A stretch of DNA of 64,000 bases from Tubiluchus corallicola (taxonomy: Eukaryota; Priapulida; Priapulimorpha; Priapulimorphida; Tubiluchidae): NCBI GenBank assembly GCA_030141605.1, contig JAQGDQ010000300.1:47501-111500 (forward strand). The letters run 5' to 3'. Below the pieces are notes generated by a model. The model searched no databases and had not been told where the DNA came from. It saw only the letters and a list, made by a program, of their open reading frames with translations. Shown piece after piece: positions 11,750 to 24,861 of this stretch (positions are counted from its first letter, which is position 1; the number at the start of each line of letters is the position of its first letter). A program made the translations under genes and the position numbers.

Positions 11750-14700
11750 TTCTTTATTTGTCATAAAAAACGGCTCACTCATTACAATAAAATTGAGCTA
11801 GCCTCAGCGCAATGTTAAAACAACCACACTGTTCAAGACAAATGCGTCCAGTGCATACTAAAAAAAACTAAAGTGCAAACTATATACAATAAATGAACAT
11901 ATTTACAAACACCATATTAAAATATTTTTACAAAACAATTATACGAAAGTACATTAAATTTTACATGACATAGTGTACACTATTTATACATTTAACATTA
12001 CGAAACACGAAACTAACATAACACGTATTACATTACATAATTTTTTTTTTAAAAATTTCATTTTTAATCGTTATATGGAGTCAGGGGCGGGGGTAGATGA
12101 AAGTGGAGTCTGTGTAATTAGTATCAGATGCACAATGTGGAAGTTGAAACCTGTTATATTGATATTCTTTTAATTTCTTTTTAAAGTGGTGGAGAGATTC
12201 TATTTGTTTTATTTCACTGGGTAAATATATATATATATTATATACTTTATAAGAAACCTGTACTAGTTAATAATTATCATATTATTCGTGGTTTTGTTTA
12301 GGCAGCTGCTGACGAGAAAGATCAAGAAATCAAACAACTGAAGATGCACTTAAAATCTGTTGAACATCACGTCGACTCGTTACGGCGCAAAACCTCTCTT
12401 GAACCAAAGCTATCTGACATCCATCTCCATGAAGACGATAAAATGTCTTTGGAAACAGCACAGGCATTACTTGCTTCAAGTGAACAATTTATTTGCGACC
12501 TACTTGATGGTGGTATAACCGAAGACACTGTGGATAAAATAAAGGATTTATTATTAAAATTGCGTTCTGCATATAAAGTCGTGAAAGAAAATTTTGAATC
12601 TGACAAAGTTAAACGGACAAGTTCCGATCATTTGGACGAAGATGCGAGTCAGAATTTGTTTACAAACTGCGTGCATCTTCTAAGGAGTTTGAACAATTTT
12701 AAGGAAAAGTTCGAAGATGAACTTTGGCAAGGTCCCCACCTTGTGGCTGCAAACATTCTCAAGAATACACCCCCTCTGTACGCTAGCTCAGGCATGGAAG
12801 TCGATGAAATGGAAACTGAAGTTGCAAAAGCAGAAGATTTGTTAACATTGATGAAATTTCAGATTGCTAACGTGCTGGGCGTAGAGCGCAGGCAGTCCAT
12901 AAGGCGCAGCATTATTGCTGGGATAGCAGAACGTCGGGGATCATTGAGAAGATCATTCTCTGCAATCATAGAAAGCAAAGTAGAAAAAAGGATTCCTGGA
13001 AGAGGTTCCCTGAAAGAACCATTTTATGTACCAGACAGATTGGACATCAAGAAAGATGCAATGGCAGCTGCTAAAACAACTTACGAATTCACGTTAAAGG
13101 AAATTGCTGAATCTGCAAATATGAAGCTACTTTTAAAAATTCGCAATGCAAATGATAAGGTTGTGAAGCTTGCTGACTGGGCAATAATGATGGAAGTCAC
13201 GGAGTCAGAAGTTGAATTCGTTACCAAAAAAGACATTAAAACGGAAATAGTGAAGGAAAAAATCGGAGATAATCTTTTCATCATTGAGATGAGTAAAGAA
13301 AAAGTTGTGCTAAGAGGAGAAGATACTGTAATTTCATCTTTTATCACAGGAACAAAGCTGGGCAAGAAAGTTCAGGAAAAACTAATTGCCGTTGACGAAC
13401 AAGAAGAAGAAAAGCAAAAACACTTACTTGAAGATGAAAAGAAACCAGACAGTAAGAGAAAAACTGAAGCAACGGCAGAATATAGAGATACAGCCTCAGA
13501 GACTGAATTGCAAGAACTCCCTCTGAAAGAAGAGAAGAAACCAGATGCTAAGAAAAAACCTGAACCAAACGCAGAAGATAAAGATGTCGCTTCAGAGGAA
13601 GAAAAGGAAGAACACCTAAAAGATGAGAAGAAACCAGATACTAAGATAAAAACAGAATCAAGAAGAGAACATGAAGATGCTGTTTCAGAGCAAAAAGGGC
13701 AAGAATACCTACCTAAAGATGAGCAGAAACTAAATACTAAGACAAAAGTTAAATCAAGAAGAGAACATAAAGATGCTGTATCGGAGCAAGAAAAGCAAGA
13801 ATACTTACTTAAAGAGAAAAAACTAGATACAAAGAAGAAGTGTGACGCAAAGGCAGAATACAAAGATACTGCTACTTCCCCCATAGAGCTTCTTGAGCGA
13901 GTTGTGCTAAAACCTGGCTACAAATTTGAACCAAAGAAAGGAGAAAAATTACCACCACATTTAGTAGCTGTATCTGAAAAACTAGTACCAACGGAAGAAG
14001 AACCAAAAATACCTACAGGCACAATAATTAAAGAAGACAAAGAAGTGCAAACAGAAACGTTTGAACCAGAGCCAATGAAAAAAGAATACCTGTTGGCAAG
14101 AATGGGACAGGTTCGTTGGAATTTGCAAGAACAGCTACGGGTATTAGAAACAATCGAGCAGGTTTTTGAAGATGATGCCGTTTACTCAAGAGTGCATAAC
14201 ATGACAGCAAGACTAACAAATCTAATACGCAGTTTACCAGAATGGAAATTAAAACAACTTTTCACCAGGTACATCATCCAACGGGACATCCAGGACTTGA
14301 AAGCCGCGTTTGAGCGCCGTGCAACTGCTGGTGAGTTCAGAAGCTTGGACGAAGTGTTGCCGTTCATTGAGCATATAGAGCAACATATTTTACAAGTTGA
14401 CGAACTCAAGCAAGAACATGTTCGTTGTTTAGAAGAAGATCGACGCTCCCTCGTCAGCCACATGGCAACTATTGTGGAAGACAGCTACAGTGATGCACTA
14501 CAGGCCAAGCAAATTTTACAATTAAAACCGCAACTAGAAACAGTTAAAAGAAGACCTCCTAAGATACCATTGGCCTACCTTCTGCGATCTCCTGCTGCTT
14601 CTCAAATGATTGAGGCTGTGCAAGGCGCTAGGATTGGCGTGCGCCGTCACACAGCAAAAGCTCCACTAGCGCCACCACAGTCGCCGGCAGTATTACCGAA

Positions 14701-14857
14701 GATAACAACGCCATTCATGGTGACGCTTGATGTTCACGCCGCTGAAAGAAGAGCGAGAAAAGTTCTGGAGGAAAAAAGAATGCCAGTGCATTTACCAAAA
14801 GTTGAAATTTTTGATAGCAATACAATAAAACAACCTGCAGCCGATGATAAAACATGA
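10467..14857 (+). CDS. Two-exon coiled-coil protein, 1244 aa
   Basis: Exons 10,467-11,645 and 12,302-14,857, joined in phase 0 across a 656-bp intron (donor GAG|gtgtgc, acceptor gtttag|gca). The protein is hydrophilic, Glu/Lys-rich and mostly helical. Residues 1-170 and about 220-390 have coiled-coil heptad character. The first 14 residues of exon 2 continue the coiled coil in frame, which supports the join. A cluster of RRxS motifs lies at about residues 588-615 (ERRQS, IRRS, ERRGS, LRRSFS), possible basophilic-kinase sites. Residues about 767-918 are roughly five degenerate 30-33-residue repeats of type LxDEKKPDTKxK...DxxSExExQE. A helical C-terminal third follows (about 950-1160), with a Pro-rich tail. 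There is no signal peptide or membrane segment, so it is probably cytoplasmic or cytoskeletal. I do not recognise the family. Confidence 0.85.
11646..12301 (+). other. Intron of the coiled-coil gene
   Basis: Begins gtgtgc and ends tttag. It contains a (TA)n run at about 11,719-11,745. This is followed by an A/C-rich segment starting TTCTTTATTTG that resembles other antisense LINE-tail segments in the window. No coding potential was seen. Confidence 0.75.
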
Positions 14858-14901
14858 AATTTATGATACATGAATCCGATATAGGTGCATTTGCTAAATC
14901 A

Positions 14902-14907
14902 AATAAA
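14902..14907 (+). promoter_or_regulatory. PolyA signal of coiled-coil gene
   Basis: AATAAA lies 45 bases after the stop codon at 14,855-14,857, a normal distance for an animal mRNA with a short 3' UTR. Confidence 0.6.
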
Positions 14908-15413
14908 ACGTAGCAAAATGATTAATTAAGTTAGACTTATAGGATAATTATGACCTGACTAAATACTAGAAGTTTAAACTGAAGATAATCAGTGTTCTAT
15001 CAATAGTATAAAGTACTAATCAGTACTTTTAGTTCACCAACATTTTGGCGAACACCATACTAACACTAAATTCCCTGCTGTCTAATATACAAGCTAATTT
15101 GCTATAAACGTGAGTAAATTTAGCAGACAATAAACAAACTATTATTTCTAACAAAAATCTGACATAAATCTTACAACTTATGACACTCATCAGAGGATCA
15201 TGAAAGTCAAAGCGCTGACCCTTGACTGTGGAGTCACGATCACATTTTGTAGATTGAAAAATATTGATTTTTGCTGGCAGGTACGTTAGTAGGAACTGGG
15301 ATTTTTTTCTGAAAAATGTGAAAACCGTCAATCTGCAATGCCAGTCTAAGTTACAACCTAGATAATAAGCCTGTCTGAAGTTTCAGTATACAGCAGCCTA
15401 CCTTTCAGCTGGC
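14908..15413. other. Upstream region of astacin gene A
   Basis: No gene seen. A block at about 15,190-15,260 resembles DNA upstream of gene B (about 26,740-26,820): both carry GAGG, then CCCTTGAC, then ATAGATTGA or a variant. The proximal flank was therefore probably duplicated with the gene and may hold shared promoter elements. Confidence 0.45.
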
Positions 15414-15421
15414 TATAAATA
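15414..15421 (+). promoter_or_regulatory. TATA box of astacin gene A
   Basis: TATAAATA ends 52 bases before the ATG at 15,474, so transcription could start about 25-30 bases later and give a very short 5' UTR. I see no equivalent TATA sequence at the same place in genes B or C. Confidence 0.5.
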
Positions 15422-15473
15422 CCTGTTTTCCAAGGTAGCAGGCTAGCAAAAAGTGTTAGTAAAAACTTCCGTG

Positions 15474-18400
15474 ATGGCCGCTTTTGTGAGAGAATTAATA
15501 ATAGCACTAGTATTGCTATCGCTGATAGGCATGATCACCATGGATCCTACACTGAATTCTGGACTCCGAGATGCCAATGGTAATCTCAAGCCTGGGATAG
15601 TAAGTGAAAATTGTCTGCTAATTAACTGCAAGTGAAATAATTAGAGTTGTAGTATTTTTAAAAGAAAACTTTATTAGAATAATATGAAAAACTTTAAAAA
15701 TTGGACAGATGTTCCCAACTACATCCTCAGTGAGTAGGCAATGAGTATCAACCAGATATAACTATCATATTTAATCTGGCTGATGTTCATTTCTCACTCT
15801 GTGAAGATGACTGCTACCACGTAGTTGAAACGTATACTTGTAATGTAGACTTGTTATGATTAATGATGTTTTCTTATAAAAACTACTGCAGTTTTCCTGT
15901 ATAAGTTGTTAAATATATAACTAATAGTATGCTGATACTTCGAGGCTATTTCAATGAATTGTCAGTAAGTTTGTTTGTCATTAAAGTCTTTTCATAAACT
16001 GCTTGTTTAGCAAGCTATAGCGCTGATTAGGCGAAATTAAACTAAACAATTTAATTAATTAAAATTACACATAATCGCTACCTATCAATATTCCTAGCTA
16101 GTAAATTTTAAAATGTGCAACGTTGAATTCTAGCAACTGGAAGTAATCACAAAAATCAACTTTGCAGGACAAGCGAAGAGGAAGAAGTGCTGTGGAGTTT
16201 GCAATCGTAGAACAACTTTTTAACGAAATACGACGCATTGCTGCACAGATACTAGATACAAACGTACGCATATCTATTTCGCTAAAAATTCTTTACATAA
16301 TCATACATGTTGAATATGAATTATAGATGTCTGGTGTTAAAAGCAGAGGGTTAAAAATGTTATGATTGTGACATAAAGTTGCAGATGTGCTATATAATGG
16401 CGGCTCTACTAATTAGCGTCAAGCAGCATCAAGAGCGTCAAGTTACGAAGTTAGCTTCAAGAATTGCATCAAACCTCAGCAGCATCAAGGAAAAGTCTTT
16501 AATAGCGCCAATGATGATATTACGAAGGTGTTAAAGCACGATGCATTTAGTATATTATACATATCGGTAATGCCACGAACATTACACAAAATCCTTGACA
16601 CTAATTAGCCTCTTGATAGAACTTTAAATCAGCTTGTTCGAAATTTCATACTTACTTAGTATTTAGTATGTAGTTCCTTAACGCTCCATAACATTGGTTT
16701 GTTAAGCCTGCTGTAGTTGACGCGGTTTAGGACTGTCCAATAGCAGTTCAATAAGTACAGGGTGTTTTTATAAATCACTTACTACTTGTCTTTTTAATTT
16801 TTTTCTGCTACTAGGGAACTAATCACCTTGTCTGCTTACAAAGTGGTTGAGAATTTTTTTGAATGAATTTACATTTGACCTTTACGTGCTGTTTTCTTTT
16901 GTTATTGTGTTGATCTACAACAGAGGTGTCAAATCGTACGGGTTACTCGCTCGCCAAATCATACACCATGAAGCATCTTTTTGTGGCGCTACATTGAAAG
17001 TAAAGTGTTCGCCACCAAATTACAAGACTTCAAAATACTAGAAGAACAGATGAGGAATGCATGTGCTTCTGTTAGTCTCGAAATGTTGTCCAATGTCTAT
17101 TACTCAATAATACGTAAAAAAGATAGCTTGGTTTATTTCAGAAAAGGGAGGTGGTCATTTTCAGGTGTACTAGTGATTTTCCAGTAGACTTATGAAGCCA
17201 AGTTTGATGCTACCAAAATTCTCCTGAAACGCAGACTCAACAATCCTCTGTAATTGCCATTTTAGCAAGCTTTTAATTAAAACAATACAAAATTTGGTAA
17301 GTTTTGATTAATGTAAACTTGTGATATATCTAGTCTCTGCAAATAGATCCCTGAAGATGATGTCTTTGAATGGGATGGGCTCACAGAAGGCGACACTGTA
17401 TTTACCGGGCAACAAATGGAACAGGTGCTGGATCAGCTAAAGAATGAAATAGAAGAAAAGTTAGGCACCTCTGTTGATACAGCTGCTGATGCTGTTGGAG
17501 GGCTTGCAAATCTTGGTAAACGAAAGAAACGGAATGCCATTGGAAACAGGAGAAAAAAATGGAGTGCACCGCGAAGTAAAATACAATATACAATGAAGAT
17601 CACAGGTAACTGTAAAAAGTGCTTATTCAAAAATTGTGGCAATAATAATGTGAAATACTTTTCTGCATTACTTTCTTGTATTATTAATTGTAATTAAAGA
17701 CACGACCAAAGTGATTAACATATTCTTGCTTTTTCAAGAGACTAGCACGATTGCCCTAATTAAGGAGGCAATAGCAGGATGGGAAGAGAAGACCTGTATC
17801 AAATTTAAAGAAACAACTTCTCCAACTCGTAACTGGCTCGAATTTTTTAAAGACGACGGGTAAGGACAGGTTTATTATGTCTTAACACTTAGACTGCTGA
17901 AAAAAGGTTCATATCATCACAATTGTAAATCATTTAGTGTGTAAAACGCCGACCTACCCATTAGCCACTTTTAAAGTAATAGCTCATTAAATAATAACAT
18001 GTTTTGCAGTTATTGGTCATACGTTGGTAAGCAAAAAAGAGGAAAACAACCGATATCCATTGGCGAAGGATGTGAAACTGTAAGTAAATTATAATGATAC
18101 AATGTCAGTGATACAATGTGGAGTTACATGACATTCTATTTTGCTCTAGCACAGGGTGCTGCTACGTTTAATGAAGAGCCCATGTGTTTGCTTTTTGACT
18201 TTTGTTTCGCATAGTCATAAACGGCCTTACTTGGACAATGTACGATAAAATTCAGCTTAACATTAAGAAATGCTCATTTTACTAAAGTGAATGTTTACAA
18301 GTTTTACTTTGAGTCAAATTTCTTAAATGCAGCTGGGCATTGTATCACACGAGATTGGCCATGCCTTAGGATTCTACCATGAGCAAGGACGAACAGATCG

Positions 18401-18691
18401 AGGAGACTTCGTCGATATCGTACCAGAAAATATTGAGACCGGAAATGAAGCCAATTTTAACAAGTATGATGATGCCTTAACGCTAGGAATACCTTACGAT
18501 GAAGACTCTGTTCTCCATTATGATGGCTGGGTAGGTTTTTTTTGGTTACCATATGGCACCACAACTGTCCCGCAACCGCATGTATCAAGGGTTGTTACTG
18601 ATGATAGTATCATGCCACTGCAGTCACCATTACTGATGATGTTGATGACGATGCCGATGATGATAATGATGATTGTTATAATGATGATGAC

Positions 18692-18723
<32 letters not shown>

Positions 18724-21700
18724 TGATGATGATGATGATGACGATGATAATGATAATGAAGACGACGATGACGATGGCGATGATGATGATGATGATGATG
18801 GTGGTGATGATGATGATGATGAGGGCGAGCTTGCTTGTTGACCAACCGCAGAGCAATCTAATGCAATAGGCTACATCTTCACATCTTTTTTGCTCCAATT
18901 TGCCTTCATGCTTGTAATACATTCGTGTTTTTCTTACTGAGTTATTTATTACAAAGTGCCAAAGTATTGATTTTTGGATTTTTTATTCTATTTTGTTAAA
19001 GTTATAGTTAAGGCAGACAAATGGTGCAGCCGAAGCTCTATACTACTCTACATTGAACATGTTATATCTCTGTGTCAGTATTTCCACTCAACAGCATCAA
19101 CACTATTAAACAGTTTTTAATTTTAGCAGTTAGTTTCATAAAATATCCTGTTAACAAGTTGGTTATTATCCATAAATTTCTCAAAATAACCACACTATTC
19201 TTATTCAACAATTTTGTACGGAAGTCAGTAAATCTTATTGTCTAGACATAAGAAATGATAGTTTAGTTGTATATTAAATTTTTGTTGTAAAAAGGATTGC
19301 CTACTTTATAGGCGTTTTCAGTAGATCGGAAGAGCTATCCCAAGTTCACAATTAAGGCAAAGAACAGAATGATGCAAGAGCGATATGGACAGAGAGAAGG
19401 CCTGTCATTCTACGACATTAAGATCGCAAATCTTCGGTACTGTTCCAGTAAGATCTGCCAAAATTTACGTTAAATTAGCTAGTTGTTAATTTTTTGCATG
19501 TGATAAGTATAAAAAGAAGAACAAATATTGTTTTGTTTCACACACATGGACAATAACAGTACTACATCAAGATGCGACAAGAAAATGCCAAATGCGAGGA
19601 CAACATACGACCATACAACAGTCCTGTAGTTAGTTAGTTAGTTTATTGACTATAATTCTACATAATTCGAGACAAATACACTATAATATTGGCTAACCAG
19701 AGAAAACTATAGTCCAAAAATACATTACCAAAATCACACAACAAGAACAACAAAGATAATATGCAATGTGCTATAGTTCAGTACAACACAATACTAAAGA
19801 TAACAAGTCTGTGAATGCTCTCTAATGATGTATTGGTAGAAACTTAATGAAACTTAATTTCAGTTTGACAAAAGACAGTGTCTTAGACTCAAAATAACGT
19901 TACTCAATCTGTAAACAACTTCAACACATCGTAACAAATTATAAACGTGTGTTCATTTTCAAACACATCAACAATATTAGAAAAATTTACGCTCTTGAAC
20001 TCCTGAAGATTTTCGGGCAAGTGGGTAAAACATGCTCTTCAGTTTGGACGGAACCACATTCACACAATCTGTTTTCCACCGGTTTTCAACTCATGTACAT
20101 GTTAACGTTATTCTAATATTAAATTTTATAATGTACGATAGTTGTGATAACAATAAACCAGAAGCCAGTTTCTAGATTTGTCGTTGTACGACTTTCAAAA
20201 ATTATGTTGCACTATGCTAGTGCTGCTCACATCCACGCTGGCTGTGCTGTATGTCAAATATAAGGTAATAATATATAGGCAGTAATATAAGATTGTAGTT
20301 TGCAGGGCGGAAGAGGTTGTTTTTTAGTGTAATATGCAAGGGAGTAATGTGCTATCCAAACTTCTTGCAAAGAATACCAATTGAATGAAACAATTTTATA
20401 GGGTCTTGTGGAGGAACAAATCTTGAAAGTGCAGACTGTCAATATGGCGGGTACAAAAATCCCAACGAGTGTACAACGTGCAACTGTCCAGAAGGATTTG
20501 CTGGGAAATTCTGTGAAATTTTGGCCGCTGGTATTGGAAGTACGTTGAGTATACAAATTACGAAAATTACGAACAAAGCAAATATTTTTGCAGACCAACA
20601 TGTATACAGGTCTACTGTAACAATAGATATCAAGATTCAAGTGTTTCGCTATTTCAGTATAATAATTTCTACTAAATGAAATAGTCATATTAGTTTTGTC
20701 AGATGCAGATCTTTAGTAGTAAGGGTTTACACAGAGAATAAGAATTGCTGCAACTAATGAAGAAAACAACGATATTCATAAACGAAATTCAATAAATGCA
20801 AATGTCGAAGAATGTCAATTGCACACAAACTTATGTACTTCTGCTAATATGAACAGAAAACAAATGGTTTTGAATTAAAGAGTACAAAATCGTTTTAAAC
20901 TAAACATATAAATTAAATCGTGTTGTCGTGTTTTAGCTAGTTTGGGTGAAAAGAGGAGTGTCTCTTGTGGCGAGACTGGAGAAATTGCCATGGAATTCCC
21001 AAAAACTGAGGGCATTTTGAAAACATTTTGGCTTTTAGAGGTAAATTTCGGAAGAAATTTGAGCGCAGGTCGGTGTTATGCGGCCTCTTTGAGAGACAAA
21101 AATCGAAAAAATGCAAAGAAATTCTGTTTTTGCTTAAATGATATTTCTAACTTAGTGTTATGTAAGTAAAATTTCTAACAATACTGAAAGTTTTAGTAAA
21201 GTCGGTACCTATTTGATTAATAATTGGTCTTTGATTTGCTTAAGGTGTGAATCATTATTTGAATCATTAAGACCATCATTATTTGTTGTCATATTTCTAC
21301 TAAATGCGTCTTTGAATGTAAGAGACACAAGAGAACAACAAGGTGTTGCAAAAACATGGAATTCTCTGGCAACTACATACTGATCTTGTATTGCTTTTTT
21401 CCTAGGCACCAGCTGATAAAACAATAACAATCACTGTAACCAAAGCTGCTACTGTCGCTGAAGATACAGAACAGTTCTGCACAGATTACCTGGAAGTAAA
21501 GCACGAAGATGTTATTAGAGCAGGACCCAGGTGAAGTTCAATTAAAGGAAAAATCAACTCTTGAGCAGCATTTATTGGAATTTAATATAAAATTAAGACG
21601 TTGAAATCACCACACAATATATGAGTGCGTAAGATACCTTGCTTAAAAATGCAAAAGAAATTTAAATCATTCTTATCTCCGCTGTGAGCATATTTGAAAA

Positions 21701-23045
21701 AATGTTATAACCTGTCATGAAGGTAATGATAGCAAAAGTTCTGCAGTTGACTTAGAACTTATACAGATCAAGCTGCTTAAATGTATGTAGCTAAACGCAA
21801 ATTCATGTTCAAGTGTCTAGTTATACCTAGTTAAATCCAAGTACAGATGCGCAAAAATTTGTCATCAGTTTTTCTAGCAGTAACTTTAAAGTACTTACAT
21901 ACCATTATTCGACAAGATTAGGCTATATCTCGAAATGCGTAAGTACACATAAACAGGCGTACAGTAGGTGCCCAGTGCGTCACTTAGCTTATACAGTTGA
22001 ACTTTAGCTTGGTATATGAATTTTTTTTACTTCGTTGGGGATAACTAGTTTAATGTTAATGTACTATTGTCATCACGAGATTATCAAAAAGCAGAGAATA
22101 ATATCAAAAATCATTCGTTTAACGTTTTGCATTGTTGTAGTAGATAATGGTAACAACCAGCTGCAAGATAGTTTGCTCAAACACCTGGCGGGATAGGAGT
22201 TAACAATGCATTGTAACAAATGGCGTCATTTTTCGTTCAAAATTATCGCGTCCAAGCGTAAACTAACCGTGGCTTTAAACTAATTTTACTAATTACACGA
22301 GGCGTTATCACATTTGTTTTGCTGAAACTTTCTAGTATTTTTTCGAAAAATCTCCACAGTGATCAAAACCATTACATTTCACCATCAAATTGGTTCCCTC
22401 TTGGTCTTTCCAAAATGTAGCTTGCTTTTTCGTCATCGCCGTTGCAGTGATGGTAGCAACAGTAACGATGTTGTTACCATTCTTGTAGTTGCAGATCATG
22501 GTATAACTGTAAATGCTAAACAAAGCGTAATTTTTTATAACTGCGCTCATGACCTTTCTGCATAAGACTATGAAACTTAGAGCCAGTGCCTATTACATAG
22601 TTTATCAAATGGGCGTATTTTGACTTATCATTCCAAATATGTTATAAGATATGTAAACGCTAAACATGATAGATTATTTATTATACAGAACTTCCACTTC
22701 AATTATTATTTCACTGACATTTGATTGTGGACGCCGCTCTAATCATGGGTATACGCCATGACCACTCAATCACGAAACTAGCATGCTATTTAACATTGTA
22801 CTACATTGTTTTCGAACGTCTGGATATCCACCAATAATCAATAATGTCCGCACTTTTCACTTAGTTTACCACTTTCAGATAGTTCAGCAAGCCAGGAAAA
22901 ACCGTTCTTTTGAATGCGCAGTCAAAGTCTGGTTAACATATAGAACAGTACTATTATAAGCACTGACTGATGATGATATCTGTGACTATTTAATGATGAT
23001 GATGTTGATGCTGCTGCTGCTGCTGATGATGATGATGACGATGAC

Positions 23046-23116
<71 letters not shown>

Positions 23117-23982
23117 CGAAGACGACAACGACGACGAAAGTAAACATTTAAAATGACACGCTTGCATCATTTCAGGTTTTGCAAAGGTCGTCCAAAAGAT
23201 TTTCCTCTTCCAGTTAGTTTAACAAGCCAAAAAAACTTGATACTTATAAAAGCAAGATTAGAATCTGGTAACGTTGCTTCATTCAAGGTGCAATACAAAG
23301 GTATGTATAAAAACTGATCTCACCAATAGATTTAACTCAAGGAGATTTCAGCCTGATTAAGAAAACAATAAATATTAGGAAGGCTACAGCACGAATGGGT
23401 TGCGTGGTTTTCTGAAAACATTGACAAGAGAAATCTAGCCAAGAGTACCAGAAATTGGTTGCTCGTAAAGACCATGAACGTACAATTGGGTCATAAATTA
23501 AAGTTCATTTTCAATCAACAGAAGCTGTAGATAGGTAATAAACTACTCTTAATAAATGCACTATAATACATAATATAATACAATTATAAAATAATTAGAG
23601 CACCATTGTACTTTATTATAATAATATACAAGAAAAATTAATTTTGCGATTGAGGTAGGAACCATTGGGAGAGGGAGGAGGCGCTAAAAGTACTTTTGTC
23701 TAGGGCGTCCTAGACTCGACCCTGAATAAAACACCGCTGTTTAATTTTATAATCTAGCTAAGTGTTTTTTTAATTTTTGTGCAGTGCTACGTACTTTTAA
23801 AAGAATGAAATAAATAAAAATATTAATAAATAAAAGTAAATGTTATATTGATCAGATCAAATCCCACACTGCCACATTAAAATGTTTGTTTCCCATGTTT
23901 TTCAGTTTATTATGAGACTAAAATAAATTTTTATTGAGCGGACAAATACAACTCATCTTTACTTACAGTGAGTGATTGCTGA
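15474..23982 (+). CDS. Astacin metalloprotease A (EGF-CUB), 503 aa
   Basis: Exons: 15474-15599, 16168-16263, 17347-17605, 17739-17859, 18010-18079, 18333-18530, 19312-19447, 20402-20539, 20937-21040, 21406-21530, 23176-23300, 23969-23982. All borders are gt/ag and the frame closes exactly. Known family role: zinc endopeptidase, secreted as a zymogen. Visible parts: signal peptide 1-23; prodomain with EWDGLTEGD (Asp90, the likely aspartate-switch zinc ligand); furin-type KRKKR at 132-136; catalytic domain from about 137; zinc motif HEIGHALGFYHEQ (His230, Glu231, His234, His240); six-Cys EGF-like domain about 338-373; CUB domain about 382-503. Oddities: the Met-turn reads SVLHY (Leu285 instead of Met), and position 202 is Tyr where B and C have Cys, leaving Cys222 without its usual partner. 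The tail is VSDC. It may be an active but altered protease, or one decaying or non-catalytic. Confidence 0.9.
18634..18824. repeat. (GAT)n microsatellite in intron 6 of gene A
   Basis: Imperfect GAT/GAC array, about 100 bases after exon 6. Gene B has a short related ATG/GAC array at 32,348-32,400 in the same intron, so the seed predates the A-B duplication. Confidence 0.9.
19625..20110. repeat. LINE-tail-like A/C-rich segment in intron 7
   Basis: Begins with three TTAG units, then TTTATTGAC, and continues A/C-rich. It has the look of the antisense LINE 3' tail at 6752-6960 and of segments at about 11,745, 38,795, 45,537 and 53,055. No coding piece is visible here. Confidence 0.35.
21531..23175 (+). 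other. Intron 10 of gene A
   Basis: A 1.6-kb intron with no exon seen. The short repeat shared with 10,050-10,100 lies at about 22,280-22,330. A (GAT)n array with an internal GCT run lies at 22,992-23,127, just before the acceptor of exon 11. Confidence 0.7.
22992..23127. repeat. (GAT)n microsatellite in intron 10 of gene A
   Basis: GAT array with a (CTG) patch at its left end. It ends about 50 bases before the exon 11 acceptor. Confidence 0.9.
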
Positions 23983-24294
23983 ACGATTTGGAATCATCCA
24001 ATGGGAAAAGCCAAGAAATTGTATAGCAGACTATTGGTAGCAGGACACAATAAAGATCATTACGGAATTTAAATAACTCGAATAAAAATCAGGCCAAAAT
24101 TTCATTTGCATCTCATGCTCATTAAATAATTTACAACATATGATACAAAATCGAGCATTGCTTGTAATGATAACATTATTCCTGACCTTCATCTAACAGA
24201 AAAAATGACGTTAATACGGAACGAACAGAGGATGGTGACATTTTCACACCTAATTTTCTTTCTATGACTTTTGTGTGTATACTTAGAATTACAT

Positions 24295-24300
24295 AATAAA
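24295..24300 (+). promoter_or_regulatory. PolyA signal of astacin gene A
   Basis: AATAAA, about 310 bases after the stop. A matching context (ACTTA, then AATAAAC, then a C-TGCAG/TTTA stretch) surrounds AATAAA at 39,678-39,683 in gene B, which supports this one over an earlier AATAAA at 24,049-24,054. Confidence 0.55.
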
Positions 24301-24861
24301 CATCTAGTTTTTCTCTGCAGTTTACTGCTGTTTTGTAATAATATCTATCTGTAGTTTGACAACACATTCATTGCTATACCCCAGCACTAGTTAGCATTAG
24401 TTCAGTCCTGAAACTGAAGAGCAGATCTAATAATGACTTCGTTTTTGACATGGACTAATACTTCACAAATAGTTACTAATACCAAAAGTAATAATTCGGA
24501 TATCCTAACAAACGCATTTCCGGATAAAGTTCAGGTCTGAATAGCTACTGCTATTGTCACCACTATCATGTCAATGCTGTTGCATCATAATGTTCTACTT
24601 AATGTTAATACAGTTGTTATAACATTCTATTCTCATCTTCTGAGATCTCGCACATAGGTTTCAAGACGTACAAAAATGGTTTAGTCTACTTATCAGTGAA
24701 CGTTTTTACATAAGCAGTTCTAGCCTGAATCAAGGCATTATTTATATGTTTAATTAATAATTTTTCTAAATCTTAAAATTAGATTCGTCAAAATTGTCTC
24801 TCACACTTTGCAATAATAAAGAAATCCATCACTTGCCCGTTATAATAGTGGGAAAAAGCTA

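Noticed and set aside
13372-13884. Minus-strand 170-codon Ser/Phe-rich frame
   Set aside because: Antisense shadow of the charged repeats in the coiled-coil gene.
16390-16533. TATATAA followed by a 46-codon frame
   Set aside because: Lies in intron 1 of gene A; too short, no homology, and AT-rich DNA yields such motifs by chance.
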